Assembly: GCF_003063265.1 (NCBI RefSeq)
Contig: NZ_NERU01000023.1
Location: 1 to 64,000 of the forward strand
Reading direction: 5' to 3'
DNA from: Limnohabitans sp. WS1
GTDB lineage: Bacteria; Pseudomonadota; Gammaproteobacteria; Burkholderiales; Burkholderiaceae_C
Length of the DNA: 64,000 bases
The translations under genes and the position numbers were made by a program. Positions 17,692 through 26,838 of the stretch are shown here, one piece after another. Under the pieces are notes generated by a model, which made no database searches, had not been told where the DNA came from, and worked only from the letters and a program-made list of their open reading frames with translations. Positions within the stretch are counted from its first letter, which is position 1. Every line of letters starts with the position of its first letter.

Positions 17692-19677
17692 GTGACCTTT
17701 GAACAAACCCCGGCTTCCGCGCGCCGCCCCATCCGCGAACTCCCCGATGAACTGATCAGCCAAATCGCCGCAGGCGAGGTGGTCGAGCGCCCCGCCTCGG
17801 TGGTGCGCGAGCTGGTGGACAACGCCATGGACGCGGGCGCACGCAGCATCACGCTGCGCCTGATGGGCGGCGGCACGCGGCTGATTTCGGTGGAAGACGA
17901 CGGCGGCGGCATTGCGCCCGATGAGCTGGCCACGGCCTTGAAGCGCCACGCCACCAGCAAGATTGGCAACTTGGACGAGCTTGAATCGGTCATGACCATG
18001 GGTTTCCGGGGGGAGGCGCTGGCCGCCATCAACTCGGTGTCCGAACTCACCCTGCTCTCGCGCATGGACGGCCAGCCCACGGCCTTTGCGCTGGACGGCC
18101 GCACAGGCGAGATCCGCCCCGCCGCCCGCGCTGTGGGCACCACGGTGGAGGTCAAAGAGCTGTTTTTCTCGACCCCCGCCCGCCGCAAGTTTTTGAAAAG
18201 TGACAGCACCGAGTTGGCACATTGCATCGAGGCCGTGCGACGCCACTCCCTGGCCCGCCCCGACGTAGGCTTTGCCATCTGGCACGAGGGCAAATTGGTC
18301 GAACAGTGGCGCGTGCACCCTGGCGCTGCGGGTCTGGAGCAACGCCTGGCCGATGTGCTGGGCGAGGAGTTTGTGGCCCAGTCCATTGCGGTGGACTACC
18401 ACGCCGGGCCGCTCAAGGTGATGGGCCGCGCAGGGCTCCCCGACGCTGCCCGCTCACGCCCGGACCACCAGTTCGCCTATGTGAATGGCCGTTTTGTGCG
18501 GGACAAAGTGGTCATGCACGGCGCGCGCAGCGCTTACGAAGACGTGCTGCACGGCCACAAACAACCGGCCTATGCGCTGTTCATGGAAATCGATCCGACC
18601 TTGGTCGATGTGAACGTGCACCCCACCAAGATCGAGGTGCGATTCAGGGACAGCCGCGCCGTGCACCAGGCGGTGCGGCACGCACTCGAAAACGCGCTGG
18701 CCGCCCCGCGTGCACACCAGCTGTCTGACGAAGCCCCGAACACAGGCCGTGCCTTTGAACTCCAAAACGGCCCTGCCCCCCAACCCTTGCCCGAATCAGC
18801 GGCTTGGCAACAAAGCGGCATGGCGTTTGAACGCCCTGGCCCTGCCAGCTTCAATGCCCCTGCCTACAAGCCAGCTGACTTTGTTCGTCCAAGGGTGGAC
18901 GGCGATCGCGCCATGGCCGACCTGAAGGCGCTGTGGAAGCCGCCAGAGCCCAGCGATGACCTGGGCGCACACGAGCGTCCCTCGCCCGCCTGGCTTCAGG
19001 GTGCTCACGCCCTCAAGCCCAGCGTGCAGGCCAGCCCCACTGCCCCTGCGTCTGAATCAACACCTTTGCCCGAAGGCGACTGGCCTTTGGGCCGCGCCAT
19101 TGCGCAGCTGCACGGGGTCTACATCTTGGCTGAAAACAAGCAAGGCCTGGTGGTGGTCGACATGCACGCGGCACACGAACGCATCGTGTACGAACGCCTG
19201 AAAAACCAGCTCCACACCCCAGGCAGCGAAGGCCCTCGCATTGCCAGTCAACCCCTGTTGATTCCGGCCACCTTTGCGGCACACCCCACCGAGGTGGCCA
19301 CTGCAGAGGCCTGCGCAGAAGCACTGGAACAACTCGGCCTGGAAATCTCGCCCCTGTCGGCCAAAACCCTGGCTGTGCGAGCCGTGCCCACCAGCCTCGC
19401 ACAAGGCGACGCGGTGGAACTGGCCCGCAGCGTACTGGCCGAGCTGGCCCAGCACGACGCAAGCACGGTGGTGCAACGCGCCCAAAACGAAATCCTGGCC
19501 ACCATGGCCTGTCACGGTGCCGTTCGCGCCAACCGCCGCCTGACGCTGGATGAAATGAACGCGCTGCTGCGCCAGATGGAAGAGACCGAACGCTCTGACC
19601 AGTGCAACCACGACCGCCCCACTTGGCGTCAAATGACGATGCGGGATCTGGATGCGCTGTTTTTGCGGGGGCGGTGA
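17692..19677 (+). CDS. mutL: DNA mismatch repair protein MutL
   Basis: The protein has 661 residues. The GHKL ATPase motifs are visible: LVDNAMDAGA, VEDDGGGI, HATSKI and GFRGEALAAI. The C-terminal domain carries DMHAAHERIVYE, a fit to the metal-binding endonuclease motif DQHA-x2-E-x4-E apart from Q to M. It also has ACHGAVRAN and CNHDRPTWRQM, so this MutL is probably a nicking enzyme that does not need MutH. The linker is proline- and alanine-rich. The start is GTG. The stop overlaps the next gene (TGATG). Confidence 0.95.
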   Translation: MTFEQTPASARRPIRELPDELISQIAAGEVVERPASVVRELVDNAMDAGARSITLRLMGGGTRLISVEDDGGGIAPDELATALKRHATSKIGNLDELESVMTMGFRGEALAAINSVSELTLLSRMDGQPTAFALDGRTGEIRPAARAVGTTVEVKELFFSTPARRKFLKSDSTELAHCIEAVRRHSLARPDVGFAIWHEGKLVEQWRVHPGAAGLEQRLADVLGEEFVAQSIAVDYHAGPLKVMGRAGLPDAARSRPDHQFAYVNGRFVRDKVVMHGARSAYEDVLHGHKQPAYALFMEIDPTLVDVNVHPTKIEVRFRDSRAVHQAVRHALENALAAPRAHQLSDEAPNTGRAFELQNGPAPQPLPESAAWQQSGMAFERPGPASFNAPAYKPADFVRPRVDGDRAMADLKALWKPPEPSDDLGAHERPSPAWLQGAHALKPSVQASPTAPASESTPLPEGDWPLGRAIAQLHGVYILAENKQGLVVVDMHAAHERIVYERLKNQLHTPGSEGPRIASQPLLIPATFAAHPTEVATAEACAEALEQLGLEISPLSAKTLAVRAVPTSLAQGDAVELARSVLAELAQHDASTVVQRAQNEILATMACHGAVRANRRLTLDEMNALLRQMEETERSDQCNHDRPTWRQMTMRDLDALFLRGR

Positions 19678-20891
19678 TGAACCCCCAACTCGTTGTCTTG
19701 CTCATGGCCCTGCTGCTCGGCCTGCAACCCGTCACCACCGACCTGTACCTGCCCGCCTTGCCCGCCATCACCGAAGGCTTTGGGGCGGGCATGGGTCAGG
19801 CTCAACTCACCCTGACCGCCTTGCTGCTGGCTTTTGGCCTGTCGCAGCTGGTCTGGGGGCCCTTGTCGGACCGATTTGGCAGACGTCCGATTTTGTTGTG
19901 GGGCATGGCGGCCTACACCCTGGCCTCGGTGGCCTGTGCTTGGGCACCGAACATGGCTTGGCTGATCGCAGGCCGCACCTTGCAAGGCATGGCCATGGGC
20001 GCGGGTGTGATGGGGGCACGCGCCGTGGTGCGCGATTTGTTTGCGCCAGTGCAAGGGGCTCACGTCATGTCACAGGCCCTGACAGGACTGGGCATCATCG
20101 CTTGTGCCTGCGCCCCCTTGGGCGGTTTGTTGACCGATGCCATGGGTTGGCGCACGGCCCTGCTTTCTTTGGCTGTGTATGGTGCCGTCACCTTCGCCTT
20201 GCTGGCTTGGCGTTTTGAAGAAACACTGGCACAACCTGATCCACGAGCACTTCAGTTCCGCCCTTTGTTGCGAGCCAATCTGGACATCTTGCGCCACCCC
20301 ACTTTTTTAACTTGGTGTGCCTTGTCCTCGGCCTCGTACCTGGGTTTGTTCACATTTTTGGCCAGCTCCTCCTTTGTTTTTATCCAAAGCATGGGCTACA
20401 GCAAAACCGCCTACGGTCTGCTCATGCTGAGCATGTCCTTGTCTTACATCGCGGGCACGTTTGTCTGCCGATGGATGCTGCGCCGCAACAGTGTGCACCG
20501 CACCGTGGGCATGGCGGCGATTTTGACACTCACCGGCGGGGTGAGCATGGTGGCACTGGCCTATGCGGGCCAAGGACAGGACTGGTTTGGCGCTTGGGCC
20601 GTCATGGTGCCCATGTACATCTTCATGATTGGCCATGGGGTGCACCAGCCTTGCGGTCAAAGTGGCGCGGTTGCACCCTTCCCCCACCGTGCGGGCACGG
20701 CCTCGGCGCTCAATGGTTTTTTGATGATGCTGGGGGCATTTTTCATGGGCGCTTGGTTGAGTCGCCACCTTGATGAACCGGTATTTGCCCTCGCCCATGG
20801 CCTGCTGCTGTGGGCACTGATCATCACGGGGCTGGCCTGGACACGCGTTCAACGCCTGGGCCGCCCAGTCCTTTTGAAGCCTGCCACATGA
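19677..20891 (+). CDS. Bcr/CflA-type MFS drug efflux transporter
   Basis: This 404-residue 12-helix major facilitator protein shows [12 protein letters not shown] in helix 1, [20 protein letters not shown] in the loop 2-3 region and [15 protein letters not shown] in helix 5. All are hallmarks of the Bcr/CflA drug-resistance subfamily. The start overlaps the mutL stop, and the end overlaps the miaA start by four bases. The mutL-MFS-miaA order keeps the conserved mutL-miaA neighbourhood with an inserted transporter. Confidence 0.88.
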   Translation: MNPQLVVLLMALLLGLQPVTTDLYLPALPAITEGFGAGMGQAQLTLTALLLAFGLSQLVWGPLSDRFGRRPILLWGMAAYTLASVACAWAPNMAWLIAGRTLQGMAMGAGVMGARAVVRDLFAPVQGAHVMSQALTGLGIIACACAPLGGLLTDAMGWRTALLSLAVYGAVTFALLAWRFEETLAQPDPRALQFRPLLRANLDILRHPTFLTWCALSSASYLGLFTFLASSSFVFIQSMGYSKTAYGLLMLSMSLSYIAGTFVCRWMLRRNSVHRTVGMAAILTLTGGVSMVALAYAGQGQDWFGAWAVMVPMYIFMIGHGVHQPCGQSGAVAPFPHRAGTASALNGFLMMLGAFFMGAWLSRHLDEPVFALAHGLLLWALIITGLAWTRVQRLGRPVLLKPAT

Positions 20892-21856
20892 ACGATCAAC
20901 ACCTTGAAACCTCCGCCAAAGCAGACGCCATCGCCTTGGTTGGCCCCACTGCCAGCGGCAAAACAGCCGTTGCTTTGGCCTTGGCCGAAGCCATGCAATC
21001 GCAAGGCGGCGTCGAGATCATCAGCCTGGATTCAGCACTCGTTTACAAAGGCATGGACATTGGCACAGCCAAACCCACCGTTCAAGAACAAGCCCAAGTC
21101 ACCCACCATCTGATCGACATCATCGAGCCGACACAAAGCTTCAGTGCGGCCGAATTCGCACGAGAAGCAGCTCGTCTCATGGCCGACATTCGGGCGCGAG
21201 GCAAAACACCCTTGATTGTGGGCGGCACCATGCTGTACCTCAAGGCCCTGGTGGAGGGCCTTGATGACATTCCCGCTGCCAACGCAGAGATTCGCGCCGA
21301 CATTCACCAACAAGCCCAAAAACTCGGTTGGCCTGCCATGCATGGTTTGTTGGCCCAAATCGACCCGGCCACGGCAGCACGGTTGGCACCGGGCGACAGC
21401 CAACGCATTGGCCGCGCCTTGGAGGTGTGGACCGCCACAGGCCAAACGCTTTCGTCTTTTCACCAAAGCGCCAAGACACCTACCCCCGATTGGCACATTC
21501 CGATCATCAGCCTGGAGCCCAACGACCGGACATGGCTGCACCAACGCATTGCGCAAAGGTTTGACCACATGATGGCCAACGGCTTCATGGACGAGGTGCA
21601 GCAGTTGCGTGCCCGAGGTGATCTGCACCCAGACCTGCCGGCCATGCGTTGTGTGGGTTACCGTCAGGCTTGGGAAGGACTGGACGCCAACTGGAGCCAA
21701 GCCGAGATCCGCGAACGGGGTATTTTTGCCACCCGCCAACTGGCCAAACGTCAAATCACTTGGCTGCGCAGCATGCCCCATCGGGTGGTGGTGGACGCTG
21801 AGGAGTCCCAAGCCAGTGCAAGGGTGATTGATTTGGCCCTGCCAATGTGCCCTTAA
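20888..21856 (+). CDS. miaA: tRNA dimethylallyltransferase MiaA
   Basis: The 322-residue enzyme transfers a dimethylallyl group to A37 of tRNAs reading UNN codons. The P-loop is [28 protein letters not shown] is the characteristic substrate-binding segment, and [11 protein letters not shown] follows. The C-terminal part has [11 protein letters not shown]. The ATG overlaps the MFS stop. Its last four bases overlap the convergent arfB stop. Confidence 0.95.
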   Translation: MNDQHLETSAKADAIALVGPTASGKTAVALALAEAMQSQGGVEIISLDSALVYKGMDIGTAKPTVQEQAQVTHHLIDIIEPTQSFSAAEFAREAARLMADIRARGKTPLIVGGTMLYLKALVEGLDDIPAANAEIRADIHQQAQKLGWPAMHGLLAQIDPATAARLAPGDSQRIGRALEVWTATGQTLSSFHQSAKTPTPDWHIPIISLEPNDRTWLHQRIAQRFDHMMANGFMDEVQQLRARGDLHPDLPAMRCVGYRQAWEGLDANWSQAEIRERGIFATRQLAKRQITWLRSMPHRVVVDAEESQASARVIDLALPMCP

Positions 21857-22260
21857 TCGGGCAAATTCTTGCTGCGCCCACTTTTGATTTTCGACTGCAT
21901 CGCCTTGCCTTCCAGGCGTCTTTGAACCGAGCCATAGCTGGGTTTTGTGGCTTTACGGGGTTTGGGAGGCTTGGCGTACAGATCCAGCGTTTCATACAAG
22001 CGTGCCCAAGCGTCCACACGATTGGCTTCTTGGGTGCGATGGCGCTGGGCTTTGAGAATGAACACGCCTTCTTGAGTCAGGCGACTGTCGCCCGACGCCA
22101 GCCAACGCTGCTTGACGTCCTCAGGCAAAGAAGCATTGGCCAGATCAAAGCGCAATTGAACGGCACTGGAAACCTTGTTGACGTTTTGCCCCCCGGGGCC
22201 TTGAGCCCTGATGGCGATCAAGTCGACCTGGCTGTCGTCAATGTGCAAAGCGTGTTTCAT
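21853..22260 (-). CDS. arfB: Alternative ribosome-rescue factor ArfB
   Basis: This 135-residue peptidyl-tRNA hydrolase releases stalled ribosomes. The catalytic GGQ lies in [20 protein letters not shown]. The basic C-terminal tail ([28 protein letters not shown]) is the part that enters the mRNA channel in ArfB and is absent from full release factors. It converges with miaA. Confidence 0.93.
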   Translation of the reverse strand: MKHALHIDDSQVDLIAIRAQGPGGQNVNKVSSAVQLRFDLANASLPEDVKQRWLASGDSRLTQEGVFILKAQRHRTQEANRVDAWARLYETLDLYAKPPKPRKATKPSYGSVQRRLEGKAMQSKIKSGRSKNLPD

Positions 22261-22324
22261 GTGGACTCAAAGGAGGAACGGTGGACGCGCCATCGCAAAG
22301 ATTGAAACAAGCAAGCCCCCGGGC

Positions 22325-22849
22325 CTATTGCAATGGCCCTTTGAGGCTTTCGGGCACCGGCAAGGGCAAGACATCAATGCCTTCGTCGAGCAAAGCCTCT
22401 GTTTCTTCTCGGGTGGCTTGCCCCCGGATGTTGCGCTCCTCGCGCTCTCCGTAATGGATTTTTCGCGCCTCTTCGGCAAAACGCCCCCCCACATCTTCGG
22501 TGTTGGCCATCACATGACGCACCATCTTCATCATGGCCGCTTGCATCTGTTGCAAAGCTTCAGAGGGCACAGCAGGCGAATGGGCGCTTGTGGTCGCGTC
22601 TACTGAGACCTCATCACGGGTGGGTGCCGGGCTGGCAGAACTTGAAGGTGAGTCGCCTTGACTTGAAACAGGGGCTGTGCCGTGACCCAGATTCAAGTGG
22701 GGTGCCGACAACATCTTGGTGATTTCGCTGTCGTTGCACACTGGACATGTGACCAGGCCGCGTCCGCGCTGCGCGTCATAGTCGTCTTGTGAAGCAAACC
22801 AGCCTTCAAAACTGTGGCCTTGGCGGCATTGAAGATCAAGCACTTTCAT
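22325..22849 (-). CDS. DUF1178 family protein
   Basis: The protein has 174 residues. The N terminus MKVLDLQCRQGHSFEGWF, with the pair CPVC further on, resembles a small zinc ribbon (one cysteine in LQCRQGH and two in TCPVCND). The serine- and alanine-rich middle is probably disordered, and the C-terminal helix contains AEEARKIHYGE. These features are typical of DUF1178. The function is unknown. It is the third gene after nuoN on the same strand, as expected in this lineage. Confidence 0.85.
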   Translation of the reverse strand: MKVLDLQCRQGHSFEGWFASQDDYDAQRGRGLVTCPVCNDSEITKMLSAPHLNLGHGTAPVSSQGDSPSSSASPAPTRDEVSVDATTSAHSPAVPSEALQQMQAAMMKMVRHVMANTEDVGGRFAEEARKIHYGEREERNIRGQATREETEALLDEGIDVLPLPVPESLKGPLQ

Positions 22850-22858
22850 CGGGAAGGT

Positions 22859-23443
22859 TCAGGTAGCGGTTTGCCAGTGCAAAGACCATTGACCTGAAAG
22901 CACATTTTGCAGCCACAACAGACCCGTCAAGGTTTTGCCATCGGTGACCAAACCTTGCTGACAAGCGGACATCAGTTCGTCGGGCGTGGCCGTGAAGACA
23001 TCAAGAAACTCGTCTTGATCGAGTTGGCGCTCACCCAAACTCAAATCTTTGGCAAACCAGATTTCAATGACCTCGGTAGAGTAAGCAATGACTGGATGCA
23101 ACACACCCGCACGCGCCCACTGCGCTGCGGAGTAACCTGTTTCCTCGAGCAATTCGCGTTGTGCGCACACAAAAGGATCTTCACCGGCGTCGAGTTTTCC
23201 CGCAGGAAACTCGACCATCACCTGCCCCACTGGGTAGCGGAACTGACGCTCCATGACCAAGCGCAAACCTTCAGAGGTCTCAAGCATGGGAATGACCATC
23301 ACGGCGCCGGGATGAACCACGTACTCGCGGGTGGCCAAACGCTGGTTGGGCAGGCGAACCGAATCACGCACCACATGCAGAAAATGACCGCGCAACAACT
23401 CTTGTTGCTGCACCGTGTGTTCGATCAAATGATCGTCTGACAT
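22859..23443 (-). CDS. nudF: NUDIX hydrolase, ADP-ribose pyrophosphatase type
   Basis: The protein has 194 residues. The Nudix box GKLDAGEDPFVCAQRELLEE followed by TGY is complete (G-x5-E-x7-REUxEExGU). The segment FRYPVGQVMVEFPAG upstream and the EVIEIWFAKDLS stretch fit the ADP-sugar pyrophosphatase subgroup, which clears ADP-ribose. The ATG at 23443 is preferred over an upstream in-frame start that lacks homology. It lies ten bases before the DUF1178 gene. Confidence 0.87.
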   Translation of the reverse strand: MSDDHLIEHTVQQQELLRGHFLHVVRDSVRLPNQRLATREYVVHPGAVMVIPMLETSEGLRLVMERQFRYPVGQVMVEFPAGKLDAGEDPFVCAQRELLEETGYSAAQWARAGVLHPVIAYSTEVIEIWFAKDLSLGERQLDQDEFLDVFTATPDELMSACQQGLVTDGKTLTGLLWLQNVLSGQWSLHWQTAT

Positions 23444-23469
23444 GCCATGCTTTGAAGAAGAATGGACAT

Positions 23470-23772
23470 TCAATGCTTGCGGTGCATCAAATATCGAAAG
23501 ACAAAACCCGGAAAAGCCAATGTCACAAACATGGTGCCTGTGATGGCATAAAACTCCCAACCCTGAGGTGCGATTTGTCCGCTGTGATTTTCCAGCGCCA
23601 AGCCAAAGGCACCCACCAAAAAGTACAAAAGCACCAACTCAGCCAGACGCCAAATCAAAGGTTTGGTGGCCCGCGCAGGCCCGAGCAACAAGAGTCGCTG
23701 GTTGGCAAATGGCAAATTGGCTGCTAGGAAAGCCAGAAGCACCAACAAAGCGATTTGCAAACTGAGCGACAT
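23470..23772 (-). CDS. DUF2818 family membrane protein
   Basis: The 100-residue protein has about three hydrophobic segments: SLQIALLVLLAFLAANLPFA, LAELVLLYFLVGAFGLAL and FYAITGTMFVTLAFPGFVF. It matches DUF2818, a short family placed directly after nuoN in beta-proteobacteria. The ATG at 23772 begins the first helix. Its position 19 bases after nuoN suggests cotranscription and a possible accessory link with complex I. That link is inference from position only. Confidence 0.85.
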   Translation of the reverse strand: MSLSLQIALLVLLAFLAANLPFANQRLLLLGPARATKPLIWRLAELVLLYFLVGAFGLALENHSGQIAPQGWEFYAITGTMFVTLAFPGFVFRYLMHRKH

Positions 23773-23791
23773 GAGAGATGAAATCCTGTTT

Positions 23792-25279
23792 TCAAGCAGC
23801 CAGCATGCGAACCACCGCATCGGCACACAAAGCCATCAAAGCGCCCGGCACAATGCCCAGCACCAACACGAGCAAACCATTCAAGGACAGTACCACACGC
23901 ACATCCAGATCGGCCGACACCGTGGCAGCGGTCAGCGGTTCATCGAAGTACATCACTTTGACAACACGCAAATAGTAAAAGGCGCCAATCAAGGACATCA
24001 TGACAGCAAAGATGGCCAAGCCCATGTAAAAACCTTGCCCAGATGCGATCAATGATTGCAACACCGCCAATTTGGCATAAAAGCCAACCATGGGTGGAAT
24101 GCCTGCCAAGGAGAAAAGGCAAATGGCCATGACACCTGCATACAGGGGATTGCGCTGGTTCAAACCGGCCAAATCTGTGATTTCTTCGCTCTCAAAGCCT
24201 TGGCGAGCCAACAGCATGATGATGCCAAAACTGGCCAGCGTGGTCAGCACATAGCCGATCATGTAGAACATGGCCGAGCTGTAAGCGTTGGCTGCCAAGG
24301 TGGTTTGACCATTGATCACACCGGCCACAAAACCCAACAACACAAAACCCATTTGCGCAATGGTGGAATAAGCCAGCATGCGTTTGAGGTTGGTCTGAGC
24401 GATGGCCGCGAGGTTACCAATCAGCAAGGAAGCAATGGCCAGCAAAGACAGCATTTGCTGCCAATCAAAAGCCAGGGGCAAAAGGCCTTCCACGAGCAAG
24501 CGGATCATGATGGCAAAGGCGGCCAACTTGGGCGCTCCGCCGATCATCAAAGTCGCTGCTGTGGGCGCACCTTGGTAAACGTCAGGAATCCACATGTGAA
24601 ATGGCACTGCACCGATCTTGAATGCCAAACCAGACACAATAAAGACCAATCCAAACACCAAGACTTGGTGATTGACCTGTCCCGAAGCGATGGCCTTGAG
24701 CACCGCAGACAGTTCGAGACTGCCGGTGGCACCGTACAACATGGACATGCCGTAGAGCAAAAAGCCAGAGGCCATGGCACCCAGAACGAAATACTTCATG
24801 GCCGCTTCGGTGGCTTGTGTGTGGTCTCGGCGAAGGGCGACCAAGGCGTAGCTTGACAGCGTCAACAGCTCCAGACCCAGATAAATCACGATGAAGTTCT
24901 GGCCAGAGATCATGAAACTCATGCCCAGCAATGCAAACAAACTCAGGCTGAACAATTCACCACCACGCAGCATGTCGCGATCGGCCGCATAGGGGCGCGA
25001 ATAAACCAAAGTGACCATGACTGCGATCGTGGCAAAGCAGCGCAGCCAATGACCCATCGAATCACTGACCACCAAGCGGCCAAAGCCGTACAAGGTTTGG
25101 CCTGCATCGGCATACATGGCGTGCAGCAAGGCCACCCCACCCAATGACAACAAGGTCAAACCGTAAGTGGCGGTGCGCTTGGGGCTTTTCACAAAAAGGT
25201 CGACCAGCGCTATCACGCAGGCCATGACCAGCAACACGATCTCCGGATAAACCGTCATCCAGCTGGAGTTGTCCATCAT
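23792..25279 (-). CDS. nuoN: NADH-quinone oxidoreductase subunit N
   Basis: This 495-residue antiporter-like membrane subunit of complex I is the last gene of the 14-gene operon. Typical proton-channel segments are visible, including [20 protein letters not shown] and [15 protein letters not shown] with conserved lysines. Two consecutive ATG codons occur at 25279 and 25276, and either could be used. Confidence 0.95.
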   Translation of the reverse strand: MMDNSSWMTVYPEIVLLVMACVIALVDLFVKSPKRTATYGLTLLSLGGVALLHAMYADAGQTLYGFGRLVVSDSMGHWLRCFATIAVMVTLVYSRPYAADRDMLRGGELFSLSLFALLGMSFMISGQNFIVIYLGLELLTLSSYALVALRRDHTQATEAAMKYFVLGAMASGFLLYGMSMLYGATGSLELSAVLKAIASGQVNHQVLVFGLVFIVSGLAFKIGAVPFHMWIPDVYQGAPTAATLMIGGAPKLAAFAIMIRLLVEGLLPLAFDWQQMLSLLAIASLLIGNLAAIAQTNLKRMLAYSTIAQMGFVLLGFVAGVINGQTTLAANAYSSAMFYMIGYVLTTLASFGIIMLLARQGFESEEITDLAGLNQRNPLYAGVMAICLFSLAGIPPMVGFYAKLAVLQSLIASGQGFYMGLAIFAVMMSLIGAFYYLRVVKVMYFDEPLTAATVSADLDVRVVLSLNGLLVLVLGIVPGALMALCADAVVRMLAA

Positions 25280-25340
25280 CTGTGTTCTCTCAATTCTTCA
25301 AATCAGGCGTAAACATTCAATGTCCAAGGAGCCCACAAAC

Positions 25341-26816
25341 TCAAGGCAATTTGGACAAAGCCACATGCTTGAGCAAGTCGGCCACCGAGGTGTCCATCAC
25401 GTCGGTAAAGGGTTTGGGGTAGACACCCATGTAAAGGACAGCAGCAGCCAACAAGGCCATCACCAGGAATTCACGACCGTTGATGTCAGTGAGTTCCTTG
25501 ACATCGTCATTGGCCACAGGACCCAGGTAAACACGCTTGTACATCCACAGGGTGTAAGCCGCGCCAAAGATCAGCGCAGAAGCCGCCAGCAAACCAATCC
25601 AGAAGTTGAATTTGACAGCCCCCAAAATGACCATCCACTCGCCCACAAAACCGGCTGTGCCTGGCAAGCCGCAGTTGGCCATGGCAAAGAACAGGGCAAA
25701 AGCTGCGAACTTGGGCATGGTGTTGACCACGCCGCCGTAGCTGGCGATTTCACGCGAGTGCACACGGTCGTACAACACACCAATCGACAAGAACATGGCC
25801 GCCGACACAAAACCATGGGCAATCATTTGCACGATGCCGCCGGACACGCCCAGTGGATTGAAGATGAAAAAGCCCAAGGTCACAAAACCCATGTGCGCCA
25901 CAGACGAATAAGCCACGAGCTTTTTCATGTCTTGCTGAACCATGGCCACCAGGCCCACATAGACCACCGCCACCAGCGACAAGACAATGATCAGCATGCC
26001 CCACTCTCGTGCGGCATCGGGGGCGATGGGCATCGAAAAACGCAGGAAACCATAGGCACCCAACTTGAGCATGATGGCCGCCAGCACAGCGGAACCACCT
26101 GTTGGCGCTTCGACGTGCACGTCGGGCAGCCAAGTGTGCACTGGCCACATGGGCACCTTGACGGCAAAAGCCGAGAAGAAGGCAAAGAACAGCAAAGTCT
26201 GCACCGAACCCGACAAAGGCAGTTTGTGCCAGGTCAGGATGTCAAAGCTGCCACCCGAAGCCACGTACAAATAAATCAAGGCAATCAGCATCAGCAAGGA
26301 GCCGAGCAAGGTGTACAAGAAGAACTTGAAGGCCGCGTAGATTTTGTTCGGGCCGCCCCAAATGCCGATGATCAGGTACATCGGGATCAGCGTGGCTTCA
26401 AAAAAGACGTAGAACAAAATGCCGTCCAGTGCACTGAACACGCCAATCATGAGACCCGACAGGATCAGAAAAGCGGCCATGTACTGGTTGACCTTGCGGG
26501 TGATGACTTCCCAGCCTGCAATCACCACGATCACGTTGATGAAAGCGGTCAAGAGCACCAGCCACAGCGAAATGCCGTCGACGCCCAGGTGGTAATGCAC
26601 ATTGAAACGCTCGATCCACGAGGCTTTTTCAACAAACTGCATGGCCGATGAGCCGAGCTGAAAGCCCGAATACAGCGGCAATGTGACCAAGAAACTGGCG
26701 ATCGATCCGACCAGTGCCAACCAGCGCACGGCGCGGGCTTGGCTGTCACGACCGAAGGCCAGCAAGACGATGCCAAAAGCAATCGGCATCCAGATGGCAA
26801 GGCTTAACAATCCCAT
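25341..26816 (-). CDS. nuoM: NADH-quinone oxidoreductase subunit M
   Basis: This is the 491-residue antiporter-like subunit of the complex I membrane arm. The conserved helix 7-8 region is FFAFFSAFAVKVPMWPVHTW followed by LPDVHVEAP, and the broken-helix region includes MKKLVAYSSVAHMGFV. It lies 61 bases before nuoN and 22 bases after nuoL. Confidence 0.95.
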   Translation of the reverse strand: MGLLSLAIWMPIAFGIVLLAFGRDSQARAVRWLALVGSIASFLVTLPLYSGFQLGSSAMQFVEKASWIERFNVHYHLGVDGISLWLVLLTAFINVIVVIAGWEVITRKVNQYMAAFLILSGLMIGVFSALDGILFYVFFEATLIPMYLIIGIWGGPNKIYAAFKFFLYTLLGSLLMLIALIYLYVASGGSFDILTWHKLPLSGSVQTLLFFAFFSAFAVKVPMWPVHTWLPDVHVEAPTGGSAVLAAIMLKLGAYGFLRFSMPIAPDAAREWGMLIIVLSLVAVVYVGLVAMVQQDMKKLVAYSSVAHMGFVTLGFFIFNPLGVSGGIVQMIAHGFVSAAMFLSIGVLYDRVHSREIASYGGVVNTMPKFAAFALFFAMANCGLPGTAGFVGEWMVILGAVKFNFWIGLLAASALIFGAAYTLWMYKRVYLGPVANDDVKELTDINGREFLVMALLAAAVLYMGVYPKPFTDVMDTSVADLLKHVALSKLP

Positions 26817-26838
26817 TTTTATCTTGTCCTCAAAACCG

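Noticed and set aside
17016-22260. Genomic island boundary near mutL
   Set aside because: No integrase, tRNA target or direct repeat is present, and the mutL-miaA neighbourhood is conserved.
25269-26651. A 460-codon plus-strand frame
   Set aside because: It is antisense to nuoM, is rich in His and Gln, and has no family resemblance.
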